The notes beneath the pieces are model-generated. The model ran no database searches and was not told the origin of the DNA. It saw only the letters and a list, made by a program, of their open reading frames with translations. DNA of 64,000 nt from positions 27,481 to 91,480 of the forward strand of contig JAJDDY010000033.1 in NCBI GenBank assembly GCA_029260075.1, in the 5' to 3' direction. Made by a program: the position numbers and the translations under genes. This document shows, piece by piece, positions 53,422 through 61,957 of the stretch (its first letter is position 1; the number at the start of each line of letters is the position of its first letter). The DNA is from Phycisphaerae bacterium (GTDB lineage: Bacteria > Planctomycetota > Phycisphaerae > UBA1845).

Positions 53422-54906
53422 TCAGTTCTTGGGAAGCGGCTTGACATAGGCGTGCTCAAGCCGCCTGTACTTTGCGTAGATCAGCACAGCAAAGACGATC
53501 GCGAACGCCCAGATTGGTATCAGTGCCCGAAATCGCCACTCAAGTCCGTCTTCCTGGTTGTCCAACTCCGCATTGACGTCGTCGCACACGGCCGTGAGCT
53601 TGTTGACTTCCGCTTCGACCAGCGAATTGTTCAGGCTGTGTTGTACCGGGGCCAATCCAATCAGATGTGTCTTGGCCTCTTCAAACTTGAACCGCTCGTT
53701 ATCCACGAGCAGGACACCGCGCCCGACTTCGTCGATGCGCTGTGCGGTCCGGACGTAGTAAGATTCTGCCGAAGCGATTTCGTCGATCAGGTTGAAGAGT
53801 TTCGGAAGACTCTCATCGTCTTCCAAATCTTCGTGGCACTCCATGCACGAGGGTAGCGCCTGCGTGATGATATGCTTAGGCTCCGAGTGAATCGCTGCCG
53901 CAATCTGCTCCGCCGTCGGGTCGGATTCTGTCGCGAGCAAGTGGGCGTAGCGCTGAATCATCACTCCAGCGGGTTTGGTGATCCGCTCGATCTGATGGAA
54001 ATACCGGTTTTCGCCACCCCCGTGACACTGTACGCAGCCGTGGTGTTCTTCCTGTTGGGCGTGAATGCTCGTGGCGAAATTCTTGGCTGCGTGCTGGTGA
54101 CACTTGCCACAGACGCTGACGACTGTCGTGAAGCCAGGTGGCATGGCTGAGTGGTTGCCGTGGCACGTAGAGCAAGTGGGCGCCCCGGTGTCCCCCTGCT
54201 CAAGGAGCAGTTGCCCGTGAACGCTCTTCTTATACTCGTCGACGATTTGTACCGGGTGGTCGAACGGAGCCATGATTGCGGCGTCGGCATGGCACGTACC
54301 ACAGGTATCCGGAATGTTCAGCGGGTAGGTCTTGCTCTGTGGTTGATGTTGGTCGAGGATGCCGTGGGTTCCGTGGCAATCGGTACAGACCGCCACCGTT
54401 TCGTCGCCTTGTTCCTTGAGCACCTGACCGTGCCCGCTCGTCCAGTATCGGGCGAGTTGGTCGGTCCGCAGGCCGTAGGGGTTCATCCGCCGAACATCCG
54501 CATGGCATTCGCCGCACCGCTGCGGCACCTCGCTACGTGACGGTTTCCCCTTGAACGTTGATCCGTGGTCGAACGCCATGCCTGAATCGAGCGACCGGTT
54601 CGTGAAACTTCGAAGGACGGCGCCGTCAAGTTGGAATTTCTCGGGACCGCCGTGGCACTCCTGGCAGCCGAGTGTTTCGTGAATCGACCCCGCGAGCTCC
54701 GTGGCTTGTGCGGTATGGCACGTCTTGCAATCGGCGGCTTGAGTCTGCGCCATGCATGTTGATCGGTCTGACGGGAAGAGGGCCGCAACGGCAAGTGCTA
54801 TCAGTGTGTGTCGAAGTTTGTTCAGGGAAATAGAACGAATGTTGCGCGTGGCCGCCTCCATGTGCCTGGCTTGCCCCGACCGTTTCCATCCGACTTGGTC
54901 TTTCAT
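53422..54906 (-). CDS. 9-haem cytochrome c with C-terminal membrane anchor
   Basis: 494 residues from ATG 54906; ATG 54861 is an alternative closer to the signal segment (LRHTLIALAVAALFP). Nine CXXCH motifs occur between CKTCH and CMECH (CQECH, CGECH, CTDCH, CGTCH, CSTCH, CGKCH, CVQCH between). A helical region of about 110 residues without haem sites and one C-terminal membrane helix (IPIWAFAIVFAVLIYAKY) follow. As first gene before Rieske and cytochrome b it probably replaces the small cytochrome c1/c of standard complexes as electron acceptor. Confidence 0.88.
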   Translation of the reverse strand: MKDQVGWKRSGQARHMEAATRNIRSISLNKLRHTLIALAVAALFPSDRSTCMAQTQAADCKTCHTAQATELAGSIHETLGCQECHGGPEKFQLDGAVLRSFTNRSLDSGMAFDHGSTFKGKPSRSEVPQRCGECHADVRRMNPYGLRTDQLARYWTSGHGQVLKEQGDETVAVCTDCHGTHGILDQHQPQSKTYPLNIPDTCGTCHADAAIMAPFDHPVQIVDEYKKSVHGQLLLEQGDTGAPTCSTCHGNHSAMPPGFTTVVSVCGKCHQHAAKNFATSIHAQQEEHHGCVQCHGGGENRYFHQIERITKPAGVMIQRYAHLLATESDPTAEQIAAAIHSEPKHIITQALPSCMECHEDLEDDESLPKLFNLIDEIASAESYYVRTAQRIDEVGRGVLLVDNERFKFEEAKTHLIGLAPVQHSLNNSLVEAEVNKLTAVCDDVNAELDNQEDGLEWRFRALIPIWAFAIVFAVLIYAKYRRLEHAYVKPLPKN

Positions 54907-55348
54907 GTTTCCGTCCCACGCCGCGAGCAAGCGATTAAGTTCAACCGGGCGGCCATCATATCACCGGACCCCCCGACCACAAGCGCAACAAACGCATAGC
55001 GCGCAGTGCAGCTTTCGTTCCAGTTGCGTTGAAGCTTCCCAGGCTTTGTCGATCAAGTAGACAGCCGCTCGCTAGTCGATTCCTTGAAGTACCGATCCGC
55101 CAGTTGTCTGGCAATCTTCGTTCCGACGCGATGATTTTTGAAATACTTTTTTCAGGATCTGCCTCGACTTAGTTTTTCTGACCTACGGAATCGCCAACGG
55201 GACGTTCCGCGATCCGCTGATTGTATCTGTGATTCATGTGCGTGCTCGACACGCGGCGCCGCCGGCCGGAAGTGCTCACGTCATGGATGGACCAGCACGA
55301 ACAGCTCACCGCCCGAAACCCCGTGCGTGACCGTTGCCTAGCGTAAAT
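54907..55348. other. 442-bp region upstream of the cytochrome cluster
   Basis: No gene. An AT-rich patch at about 55130-55180 (TTTTTGAAATACTTTTTTCA) is the only such sequence nearby and is a plausible promoter area for the minus-strand cytochrome operon; specific -35/-10 boxes could not be assigned. Confidence 0.45.
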
Positions 55349-55969
55349 CTAGGGGTTTGATGGTGCAATCGATCTGGCACGCATGGCTACATAGCCGGCG
55401 TCGCCGCCGTCGCCGTTTTCAGATGGGTATCCAAGACTCGACCAACTTGGCTCAATTAGCGCGCCCGACGCATCCCGCTTGCCGACGAATCCGCCGAGCA
55501 CGCGGGATGTGGTTCCATACCCGGATTCGATCATCAGTTGTTGAGCGAGTTTGGCTCGTGATCCGGATCGGCAACCCACCAAGACTTTCGATCGCTTGGG
55601 AATGTTCGCCGACACGACGCGGACGAAGTCTTCGTTAGGTTCGCGTTGGCCTGTCGTCTCGTTGATGACCAACACCGGGATGTTGAGTGATCCGGGAACG
55701 TGTCCGGCTACGAATTCCTCTATCGTGCGCACGTCGAGGTGAAGATAGCCACCGTGGCCATCGAGGAGTTCCTTAGCTTTGACGGTGGAAATATCCGACG
55801 GAAGTGGTGGTGCCTCGGGAACGGATGGCTTTGCGGTTGCGGGCGCTGGTGTTTCAGCGGATTGCGGCGTGGCGGTCGGTGGCGATTTCTTGCTGTCACA
55901 CGCGAATCCAGATAGAACCAAACAAGAGCATAGTGTTGCGGCCAGCGGCCATCGTTTGTGCGGTGTCAC
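55349..55969 (-). CDS. Rhodanese-domain protein, probably exported
   Basis: 206 residues from GTG 55969. The N-terminus (WPLAATLCSCLVLSGFACDS) is a signal peptide, possibly of lipoprotein type with Cys24. A Pro/Ala/Thr linker follows, then a rhodanese domain: LHLDVRTIEEFVAGHVPGSL and the active-site loop VGCRSGSRA with the persulfide-forming cysteine. It probably transfers sulfane sulfur in the periplasm. It lies upstream of the cytochrome cluster on the same strand, separated by 442 bp, so a link to sulfur or redox metabolism is only a suggestion. Confidence 0.82.
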   Translation of the reverse strand: MTPHKRWPLAATLCSCLVLSGFACDSKKSPPTATPQSAETPAPATAKPSVPEAPPLPSDISTVKAKELLDGHGGYLHLDVRTIEEFVAGHVPGSLNIPVLVINETTGQREPNEDFVRVVSANIPKRSKVLVGCRSGSRAKLAQQLMIESGYGTTSRVLGGFVGKRDASGALIEPSWSSLGYPSENGDGGDAGYVAMRARSIAPSNP

Positions 55970-56259
55970 GGTAGTGATCCTTTCCTGGCGATGTGCGGCG
56001 TGGACGCACGTGCCTTCATCGGTGTCGCAGTATCGGTGTTCACGTTTGGGTTCCTGCCGGCGGGGCTCTGCGATTCGCCGTCAGCAGGGCGGGCCGCATT
56101 CTCGCCGCCCGTCTGGTGAATGGCAACCATAGCCCGAAGCCGACTCGTACCGCTGGACGCCAAACCGTTCACCACAACACCAAACTTGCGCCACACGAGG
56201 CATAATCCGATAAGACGGTACGAAGAGATCACCGATTGGTTCTAGCGACGGGATAAGTC

Positions 56260-58107
56260 ATGAGCATCACGGCAGAGGAAACGAGCAGCGCGACAAAGGT
56301 CCGCCAACGCGGCGAGATTGACAAGAAATATCTTTGGGCGACCGAAGATTGCTTTTGCGACATCGATGCGTGGGAGACGGAGTTTGCGGCCGTTCGTGAA
56401 CGGGTTGGTGCGCTCGCCGAGTTCAAGGGCACTTTGGGTCAAGGGGCGGAGCAACTGCTCAAGGTGCTTCAGGCACGCGACGAGGCCGAAGCTCGACTCG
56501 ATCGCGTCTATGTCTATGCGTCGTTGCTTGCGGACCAGGACACGCGCGTCGGTGAAACCCAAGGTCTCAAGTCTCGCGCGCGCACGCTGGCCATCAGTTA
56601 CAACCAAGCCCTCTCCTGGCTTGATCCCGAGCTGACGTCGATACCGTTCGAAACGCTCGAGTCGTGGATGCGCGATTCGTCGGAGCTCTCGCTGTACGCG
56701 CAGGCGTTCGACGACCTGTTCCGCAGAAAAAAGTACATCCTGCCACCGCGCGAGGAGGAGTTACTGGCCATGGCGGGGGAGGTGCGGGCCACGCCCATGA
56801 CGGCCTACAATTTGCTCTCCAACGCGGACCTCAAGTTTCCGACCATCAAGGACGAGCGGGGCGAGACCCGCGAACTCGATGACTCGTCGTTCTACCTGTT
56901 CATGCGTTCGACCGATCGTCGCGTACGCAAAGATGCGTTCAACGCGATCGTTGGCGCCCACGCCGGCCACCGTAACACCGCAGCCGCACTGCTCAACGGG
57001 GCGGTGCAGAGTCACATTCTCACGGTCAAGGCTCGTGGTTACGATAGCTGCCTTGCGGCTGCGCTGCACGACGGAAACATTCCACAAGTCGTCTATCGAA
57101 CGCTCGTGGAGACGATCCACGAACACGCCGGCTTGCTACACCGCTATCAAGATCTTCGGCAACGGGCGTTGAAGCTTTCCGATGGAGTACACGCCTACGA
57201 TCTGTTCGCGCCGCTGATCGGCGAGGAGAAGCAGACGTACACGTATGAGGAGGCGGTCGAAACCACCGTGGCTTCGCTCGAACCGCTCGGCGATGACTAT
57301 GTGGCTGCGATGAAGCACGGGTTCGACTCGCGGTGGGTGGATGTTTTTCCGACGAAGGGCAAGCGCAGCGGAGCATATTCCAGCGGCACATACCTCACGC
57401 AGCCATACATTTTGCTGAACTTTCACGGCGGCTTCGAGGACATGTCGACGCTCACGCACGAGATGGGTCACTCGATGCACTCGCACCTTTCACGCAAGAG
57501 CCAGCCGTATGTCTACAGCGACTACGACATCTTCTGCGCCGAAGTGGCGTCAATCTGCAACGAGATTCTTTTGCAGGGCTACGTCTTGGATCGCACCAGT
57601 GACAAGACGCGGAAGCTGCATCTTCTCGGCGAGTTCCTCGAAGCCATACGCGGCACGGTGTTCCGCCAGACCATGTTCAGCGAATTCGAGCAGCGGATCC
57701 ACGAGATGGCTGAACACAGTGAGCCGCTCACTGCGGATACGCTTAGTGAGACCTATCGAACGATCATGGCCAGGTATTACGGACCGGCGTACATCCACGA
57801 CGAGCTGGTCGATAGCTACTGGGTTCGCATTCCGCATTTCTACTACAACTTCTACGTCTACAAATATGCGACCAGCTATTGCGCCGCCGCCAACATCGCG
57901 GCACGCATCAAGGCTGAGGAACCGGGCGCTCGAGACGCCTACTTGAAGTTCCTTAGCTCCGGCCGTAGCGCGTACCCCGTCGACTTGCTCAAGTTGGCCG
58001 GTGTCGATATGACTACGGCGCAGCCGATCGCGGATGCGATGAATCACTTCAAGAACCTGCTCGACCAGACGGAAACGCTGTTGAGCGAACTCGGAATGCT
58101 CGACTGA
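56260..58107 (+). CDS. pepF: Oligoendopeptidase F (M3 family metallopeptidase)
   Basis: A 615-residue cytoplasmic zinc peptidase. HEMGH lies at residues 400-404 (two zinc His and the catalytic Glu), and the third ligand Glu428 is in CAEVASICNE. The N-terminal helical domain (ERVGALAEFKGTLGQGAEQL) and C-terminal YKYATSYCAAANIAARI are characteristic of PepF, which trims short peptides and signal-peptide remnants. Full length. ATG 56260 follows a weak Shine-Dalgarno. It is divergent from the rhodanese gene. Confidence 0.94.
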   Translation: MSITAEETSSATKVRQRGEIDKKYLWATEDCFCDIDAWETEFAAVRERVGALAEFKGTLGQGAEQLLKVLQARDEAEARLDRVYVYASLLADQDTRVGETQGLKSRARTLAISYNQALSWLDPELTSIPFETLESWMRDSSELSLYAQAFDDLFRRKKYILPPREEELLAMAGEVRATPMTAYNLLSNADLKFPTIKDERGETRELDDSSFYLFMRSTDRRVRKDAFNAIVGAHAGHRNTAAALLNGAVQSHILTVKARGYDSCLAAALHDGNIPQVVYRTLVETIHEHAGLLHRYQDLRQRALKLSDGVHAYDLFAPLIGEEKQTYTYEEAVETTVASLEPLGDDYVAAMKHGFDSRWVDVFPTKGKRSGAYSSGTYLTQPYILLNFHGGFEDMSTLTHEMGHSMHSHLSRKSQPYVYSDYDIFCAEVASICNEILLQGYVLDRTSDKTRKLHLLGEFLEAIRGTVFRQTMFSEFEQRIHEMAEHSEPLTADTLSETYRTIMARYYGPAYIHDELVDSYWVRIPHFYYNFYVYKYATSYCAAANIAARIKAEEPGARDAYLKFLSSGRSAYPVDLLKLAGVDMTTAQPIADAMNHFKNLLDQTETLLSELGMLD

Positions 58108-58473
58108 TGCTCCCGAAGGCGTCTCGAAATCGTGCTCGTGCGTGAAGGTGGGTGCTCGTGCGTGAATCCTTTCTCGCACGTGTATCCGTGCTGGTGCGTG
58201 AATCGCGACGGCGTGCTGGTGCGTGAATCCTTTCTCGCACCCCACCTTCGTCGGAATTTCGCATAGCTTGTCGACGAGTTTGGAGTTCCTCCTCGGCGCG
58301 CCGAAACGGATCACGGCGTCGGCAGGCGTGCCCCTCCCATACAAGATCGTACGCATCAATCACCTGTTGGCACGAAGACATACGGAGTACAATACGGGTC
58401 GCTCGGGTACGGGCGTCGCCCGTTGTCTTATCTCGCCGAACCGTTGGGTCAAGTTATCGAATAAGGAGTCGTC
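58108..58473. other. 366-bp gap with a family D cluster
   Basis: The first 140 bp are family D palindromes. The rest up to the start of the redoxin fusion gene is unique and likely holds its promoter; AAGGAG lies just before the ATG (GAATAAGGAGTCGTCATG). Confidence 0.6.
58131..58249. repeat. Family D cluster within a larger palindrome
   Basis: Copies of GTGCGTGAATCCTTTCTCGC occur at 58158-58180 and 58219-58240, with partial copies at 58131 and 58190. The set is enclosed by GAAGGTGGG (58144-58152) and its inverse CCCACCTTC (58241-58249). Confidence 0.8.
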
Positions 58474-60240
58474 ATGTATTCGCGTAGTCTCAGAGCGGTT
58501 GTTGTATCGGGACTGACCCTTGCGTCAGCGGTGGCCACTATGGTTGCCCCGAATCGTGCGGCGGCTTCGCCAAAGGATCGGATCGGTGAGATAATTGAGA
58601 ACGTAACGCTGCGCGATCTGGACGGCAACGAGGTAAAACTGCTCGACTATCACACCGGCAGCGCGCTCGTCATCGCGTACACCGGGCTCGGCTGTCCGAT
58701 ATCAGGTCGGTACGCCCCTCGTCTTGAGGCGCTGAGCAAGAAGCTGTCCCGCAAGGGCGTCAAGTTCGTCGGGATCAACGCGAACCCGCACGACTCCGCT
58801 GACAAGATCGCGGCCGAGGTTAAGGAGCTTGGTATTACCTTCCCTGTGTTACGGGACGTCGACCAATCGCTGACCAAGCAGCTTGATGCCAAGACGACGA
58901 CGGTTGCGTTCCTCGTTGCCAAGAACGGTACCATTAAATATCGCGGCATGATCGACGATCAGTACACCATTGGCGCCCAACGCGACAAGCCGCGCAACCG
59001 ATACCTCGAACGCGCGATACGCGAGGTGCTCGGCGGCAAGGATCCATTCACCTACCGAACGGTTGCCCCCGGTTGTTTGATTACGCGAATCGAATCGGGC
59101 GGCAAGGGATCCGCAGTGACCTATTCCTCAGACATCGCCCGCATCGTTCAGGAAAACTGTCAAAAATGTCACCGTCCCCAGCAGATTGCACCGTTTCCGT
59201 TGACGTCGTATGCGTCGGTCCGTGGATGGTCAGCCATGATTCACTCCGTCCTGACCGACGGTCGCATGCCGCCATGGAATGCCCACTCGGATTTCGATGG
59301 GCAGTTCATCAACGAACGCAAGATTCCTGACAAGGACAAGAAGATGTTGCTCGCTTGGATTGAAAACGGCATGCCGCGCGGCAACCCCGACGAGGAACCA
59401 GCCAAGAAGAGTTGGCCCGGTCTTTGGCGAATCGGCAAGCCGGACAAAGTGTTCACGATGAAGAAGGCGTTCAAGTGCCCGTCCGAGGGCATTGTGCAAT
59501 ATCAGTATTTTAGTATCCCGACGAACTTCAAGAAGGACATGTGGATTCAAGCGATGGAGCTGCGCCCCGGCGCTGCGGACGTCGTCCACCACATTCTCGT
59601 CTTCACCGTCGACAAGGACGGCAAGTCAGACGTCAGTAGGCTTGGGCTGGAGGATGGCATCTTTGCAGCCAACGTGCCGGGCGATCTGCCGTCGGTTTTC
59701 CCCGAGGGTCGTGGCAAGCGTATCAAGGCAGGAAGCACCATCGTCCTTCAGGTTCACTACACGACCAACGGGAAATCGCGCAAGGACAAGTCCAAGCTCG
59801 GTCTGATTTTCGCGGACAAGCCCGTCACGGAAGAAGTTCGAAGTCGCGGTATTTACAACTTGACGTTCAAGATACCAGCTGGCGACCCTGACTATGAGGT
59901 GCGAGCGGACCACACCTTCACCGAGGATACGCTGCTCCTCTCCTTCTATCCGCACATGCACTTTCGCGGGAAAGACTGGCGATTCGTCGCCCACTTCCCC
60001 GACGGTACCAAGCAGACCCTGTTGTTCGTACCCAACTACGACTACAACTGGCAGGAATCGTACGTGCTCAAAGATCCGATGCTCGTTCCGAAGGGTACGA
60101 AGATTGAGTGCATCGCGCACTACGACAACTCGGCCGACAATTTCCTCAATCCCGATCCCACGATTGACGTAGGATTTGGCGAGCAGTCGTGGGACGAGAT
60201 GATGTTCGGGTACATGGATTACATCGTCCCGACTCAATGA
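58474..60240 (+). CDS. Redoxin / haem c / copper type II monooxygenase fusion protein
   Basis: 588 residues with a signal peptide (about 1-32). Domain 1 (about 35-200) is redoxin-like with TGLGCPISGRYAPRLEAL (Cys74, a CxxS rather than CxxC site). Next is one haem c motif, CQKCH at 229-233. Domain 3 (about 290-585) has the copper ligands of peptidylglycine-hydroxylase-like enzymes: His372-His373 (VVHHILVF), His428 (QVHYT) and His494/His496 (HMH). A methionine-rich end (DEMMFGYMDY) could offer the Met ligand. All parts would be periplasmic; AAGGAG precedes the ATG. The substrate is unknown; such fusions are common in planctomycetes and acidobacteria. Confidence 0.85.
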   Translation: MYSRSLRAVVVSGLTLASAVATMVAPNRAAASPKDRIGEIIENVTLRDLDGNEVKLLDYHTGSALVIAYTGLGCPISGRYAPRLEALSKKLSRKGVKFVGINANPHDSADKIAAEVKELGITFPVLRDVDQSLTKQLDAKTTTVAFLVAKNGTIKYRGMIDDQYTIGAQRDKPRNRYLERAIREVLGGKDPFTYRTVAPGCLITRIESGGKGSAVTYSSDIARIVQENCQKCHRPQQIAPFPLTSYASVRGWSAMIHSVLTDGRMPPWNAHSDFDGQFINERKIPDKDKKMLLAWIENGMPRGNPDEEPAKKSWPGLWRIGKPDKVFTMKKAFKCPSEGIVQYQYFSIPTNFKKDMWIQAMELRPGAADVVHHILVFTVDKDGKSDVSRLGLEDGIFAANVPGDLPSVFPEGRGKRIKAGSTIVLQVHYTTNGKSRKDKSKLGLIFADKPVTEEVRSRGIYNLTFKIPAGDPDYEVRADHTFTEDTLLLSFYPHMHFRGKDWRFVAHFPDGTKQTLLFVPNYDYNWQESYVLKDPMLVPKGTKIECIAHYDNSADNFLNPDPTIDVGFGEQSWDEMMFGYMDYIVPTQ

Positions 60241-60297
60241 TGGATGGGCATCGCGTCCACGTGTGGCTGGGGGTGCCGTGGCGCCGATAGAACCCAC

Positions 60298-61764
60298 ATG
60301 AAGTTTGACGCCGGGAAGCCCATATATCTCGCCGCGATAGTTGCGGCGCTTGCCCTCTCGTGTACGCCGATGTACCGCAACGCGCCGCTGACCCACTTCG
60401 ATACGGGCGCCGGCTATCGTTTGGACGTGCTCGACCGTGGCAAGGACAACACGGACTCGGTGTTCGTATGCCTGACGTTCTCCGGCGGCGGAACGCGATC
60501 CGCTGCATTCGCGTATGGTGTGCTCAAGGCCCTTGGTGACACGCCGAAAGATCGCGCGGCCACCGGCGGCGGTCCGTCGCTGTTGGATGAAGTCGATCTT
60601 ATTTCGGGCGTCTCGGGCGGCGCCTTCACGGCCGTGGCGTATGGACTATGGCGGGATGGCGTTTTCGACGGCACGTACGAACGGCGATTCCTCCGGCGCA
60701 ACGTGCAATGGGAGTTGTTGGTCAATCTACTGCGACCGATCAGCTTGCTGCGTACGCCATTCGTCTTGATGGATCGCATCGACGTCGCCGCGTATTACTA
60801 TGACGAGCGCGTTTTCGACAAAGCAACGTATGGCGATCTCCTGGCTGACGGTCGCAGGCCTTTCATCGTGGTCAATGCCACCGACATGACACGGCGTCAA
60901 CGATTCGAGTTCACGCAAGACGACTTTGACTTGCTCGGCTCCGACCTGTCCGCGCTTCCGTTGGGTTGGGCTGCGGCTGCGTCGTCGGCGGTTCCGCTCC
61001 TGCTCAGCCCGCTACGATTCCGATATTTTCCCGGAGATGCGCTACGCGGGGCCGTTCGGCAGACTGTCAACGTGCCGGAGTGTGTCGGCGTGCCGCGTCG
61101 CCAACGATGGGCCAAGTCGTTGCTTCCGGATGACGGAGTGGAACAAGAGTCACCGTTCCGTATCGACAGCGATGCTCACAAGTTCCTCTATCTGCTCGAC
61201 GGCGGGCTCGCCGACAATCTGGGCCTGACGCACGTTCTAGAGTCGGTTCGGCACGGGGCAATCAAAGGGCTCATCGAACAGGGTAAGATCAACAAACTTG
61301 TCGTGATTGTCGTCGACGCGAGCATCGAGCCATCGAGCGACCTCGAGCGTCGGCCCTCGTCGCCGGGTCTGCTTGCCGTGGGCAAACGCTCAAGCTCGAT
61401 CGGGTTGTACAATCAAAGTGCGACGCTGACGGAGCTCGTGCGTTACGCATTGCACGAGGCGTTCCGCAGCACCAAGACCGCCTACAAGGAGTGCGAGGCT
61501 GCGATTGATAAGGCTTGTCCCAACGCGGTGGCTCCGACGTTGCCGACTCAATACGATTTGGACACGTACATCATCGACGTGAACTTCCGCCGTGTGCCCG
61601 ATCGCAAGAAACGCGAGGATTTGCTGCGCGTCATGACGACTTTCTTCTTGCCGAAAGAGGACATCGACTCACTTATTCGCGCGGGCCACGACGTGCTCAT
61701 CCATCACCCGGAGTTCCAGCGACTACGCGACGATCTGGCGGTTCCGACGCAAAGCCTGCCATAG
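60298..61764 (+). CDS. Patatin-like phospholipase, lipoprotein
   Basis: 488 residues from ATG 60298. LAAIVAALALSC is a lipoprotein signal with Cys22 as the acylated residue. The hydrolase part has FSGGGTRSAAFAYG (oxyanion hole), GVSGG with nucleophile Ser106, and LDGGLADN with Asp301, the Ser-Asp dyad of patatins. It probably acts on membrane lipids in the periplasm. It lies 57 bp after the copper monooxygenase fusion and may be co-transcribed. Its TAG stop is immediately followed by a family A element. Confidence 0.88.
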   Translation: MKFDAGKPIYLAAIVAALALSCTPMYRNAPLTHFDTGAGYRLDVLDRGKDNTDSVFVCLTFSGGGTRSAAFAYGVLKALGDTPKDRAATGGGPSLLDEVDLISGVSGGAFTAVAYGLWRDGVFDGTYERRFLRRNVQWELLVNLLRPISLLRTPFVLMDRIDVAAYYYDERVFDKATYGDLLADGRRPFIVVNATDMTRRQRFEFTQDDFDLLGSDLSALPLGWAAAASSAVPLLLSPLRFRYFPGDALRGAVRQTVNVPECVGVPRRQRWAKSLLPDDGVEQESPFRIDSDAHKFLYLLDGGLADNLGLTHVLESVRHGAIKGLIEQGKINKLVVIVVDASIEPSSDLERRPSSPGLLAVGKRSSSIGLYNQSATLTELVRYALHEAFRSTKTAYKECEAAIDKACPNAVAPTLPTQYDLDTYIIDVNFRRVPDRKKREDLLRVMTTFFLPKEDIDSLIRAGHDVLIHHPEFQRLRDDLAVPTQSLP

Positions 61765-61902
61765 CAGCCTGTCGAACAACGTTGGTATTCTAGCGCGTCG
61801 CCGCGAACCCGCCTGTGACAGGGGGACTTGCCCCCGTCAAGAGGCGGAAATTGCTAATGGATCACCGGCCGGAAGCCGGTGCCACACTTTTTCAACAGAC
61901 TG
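61765..61902. mobile_element. Family A element, complete copy
   Basis: 138 bp from CAGCCTGTCGAACAA to TTTTTCAACAGACTG, terminal inverted repeats with few mismatches. Two hairpins lie inside: CCGCCTGTGACAGGGGG with CCCCCGTCAAGAGGCGG, and ACCGGCCGGAAGCCGGT. It is flanked by TAG on both sides (61762 and 61904). No coding capacity. It starts at the base after the patatin stop codon and lies between convergent genes. Confidence 0.85.
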
Positions 61903-61957
61903 GTAGAGGAGCCGGAGTGAAAATGCCACCGTCTTGGCACAACTACTCGGTCGAGCG

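Noticed and set aside
55966..56232. 88-codon minus-strand frame overlapping the rhodanese start
   Set aside because: No Shine-Dalgarno and no protein-like pattern; more likely the leader region of the rhodanese gene.
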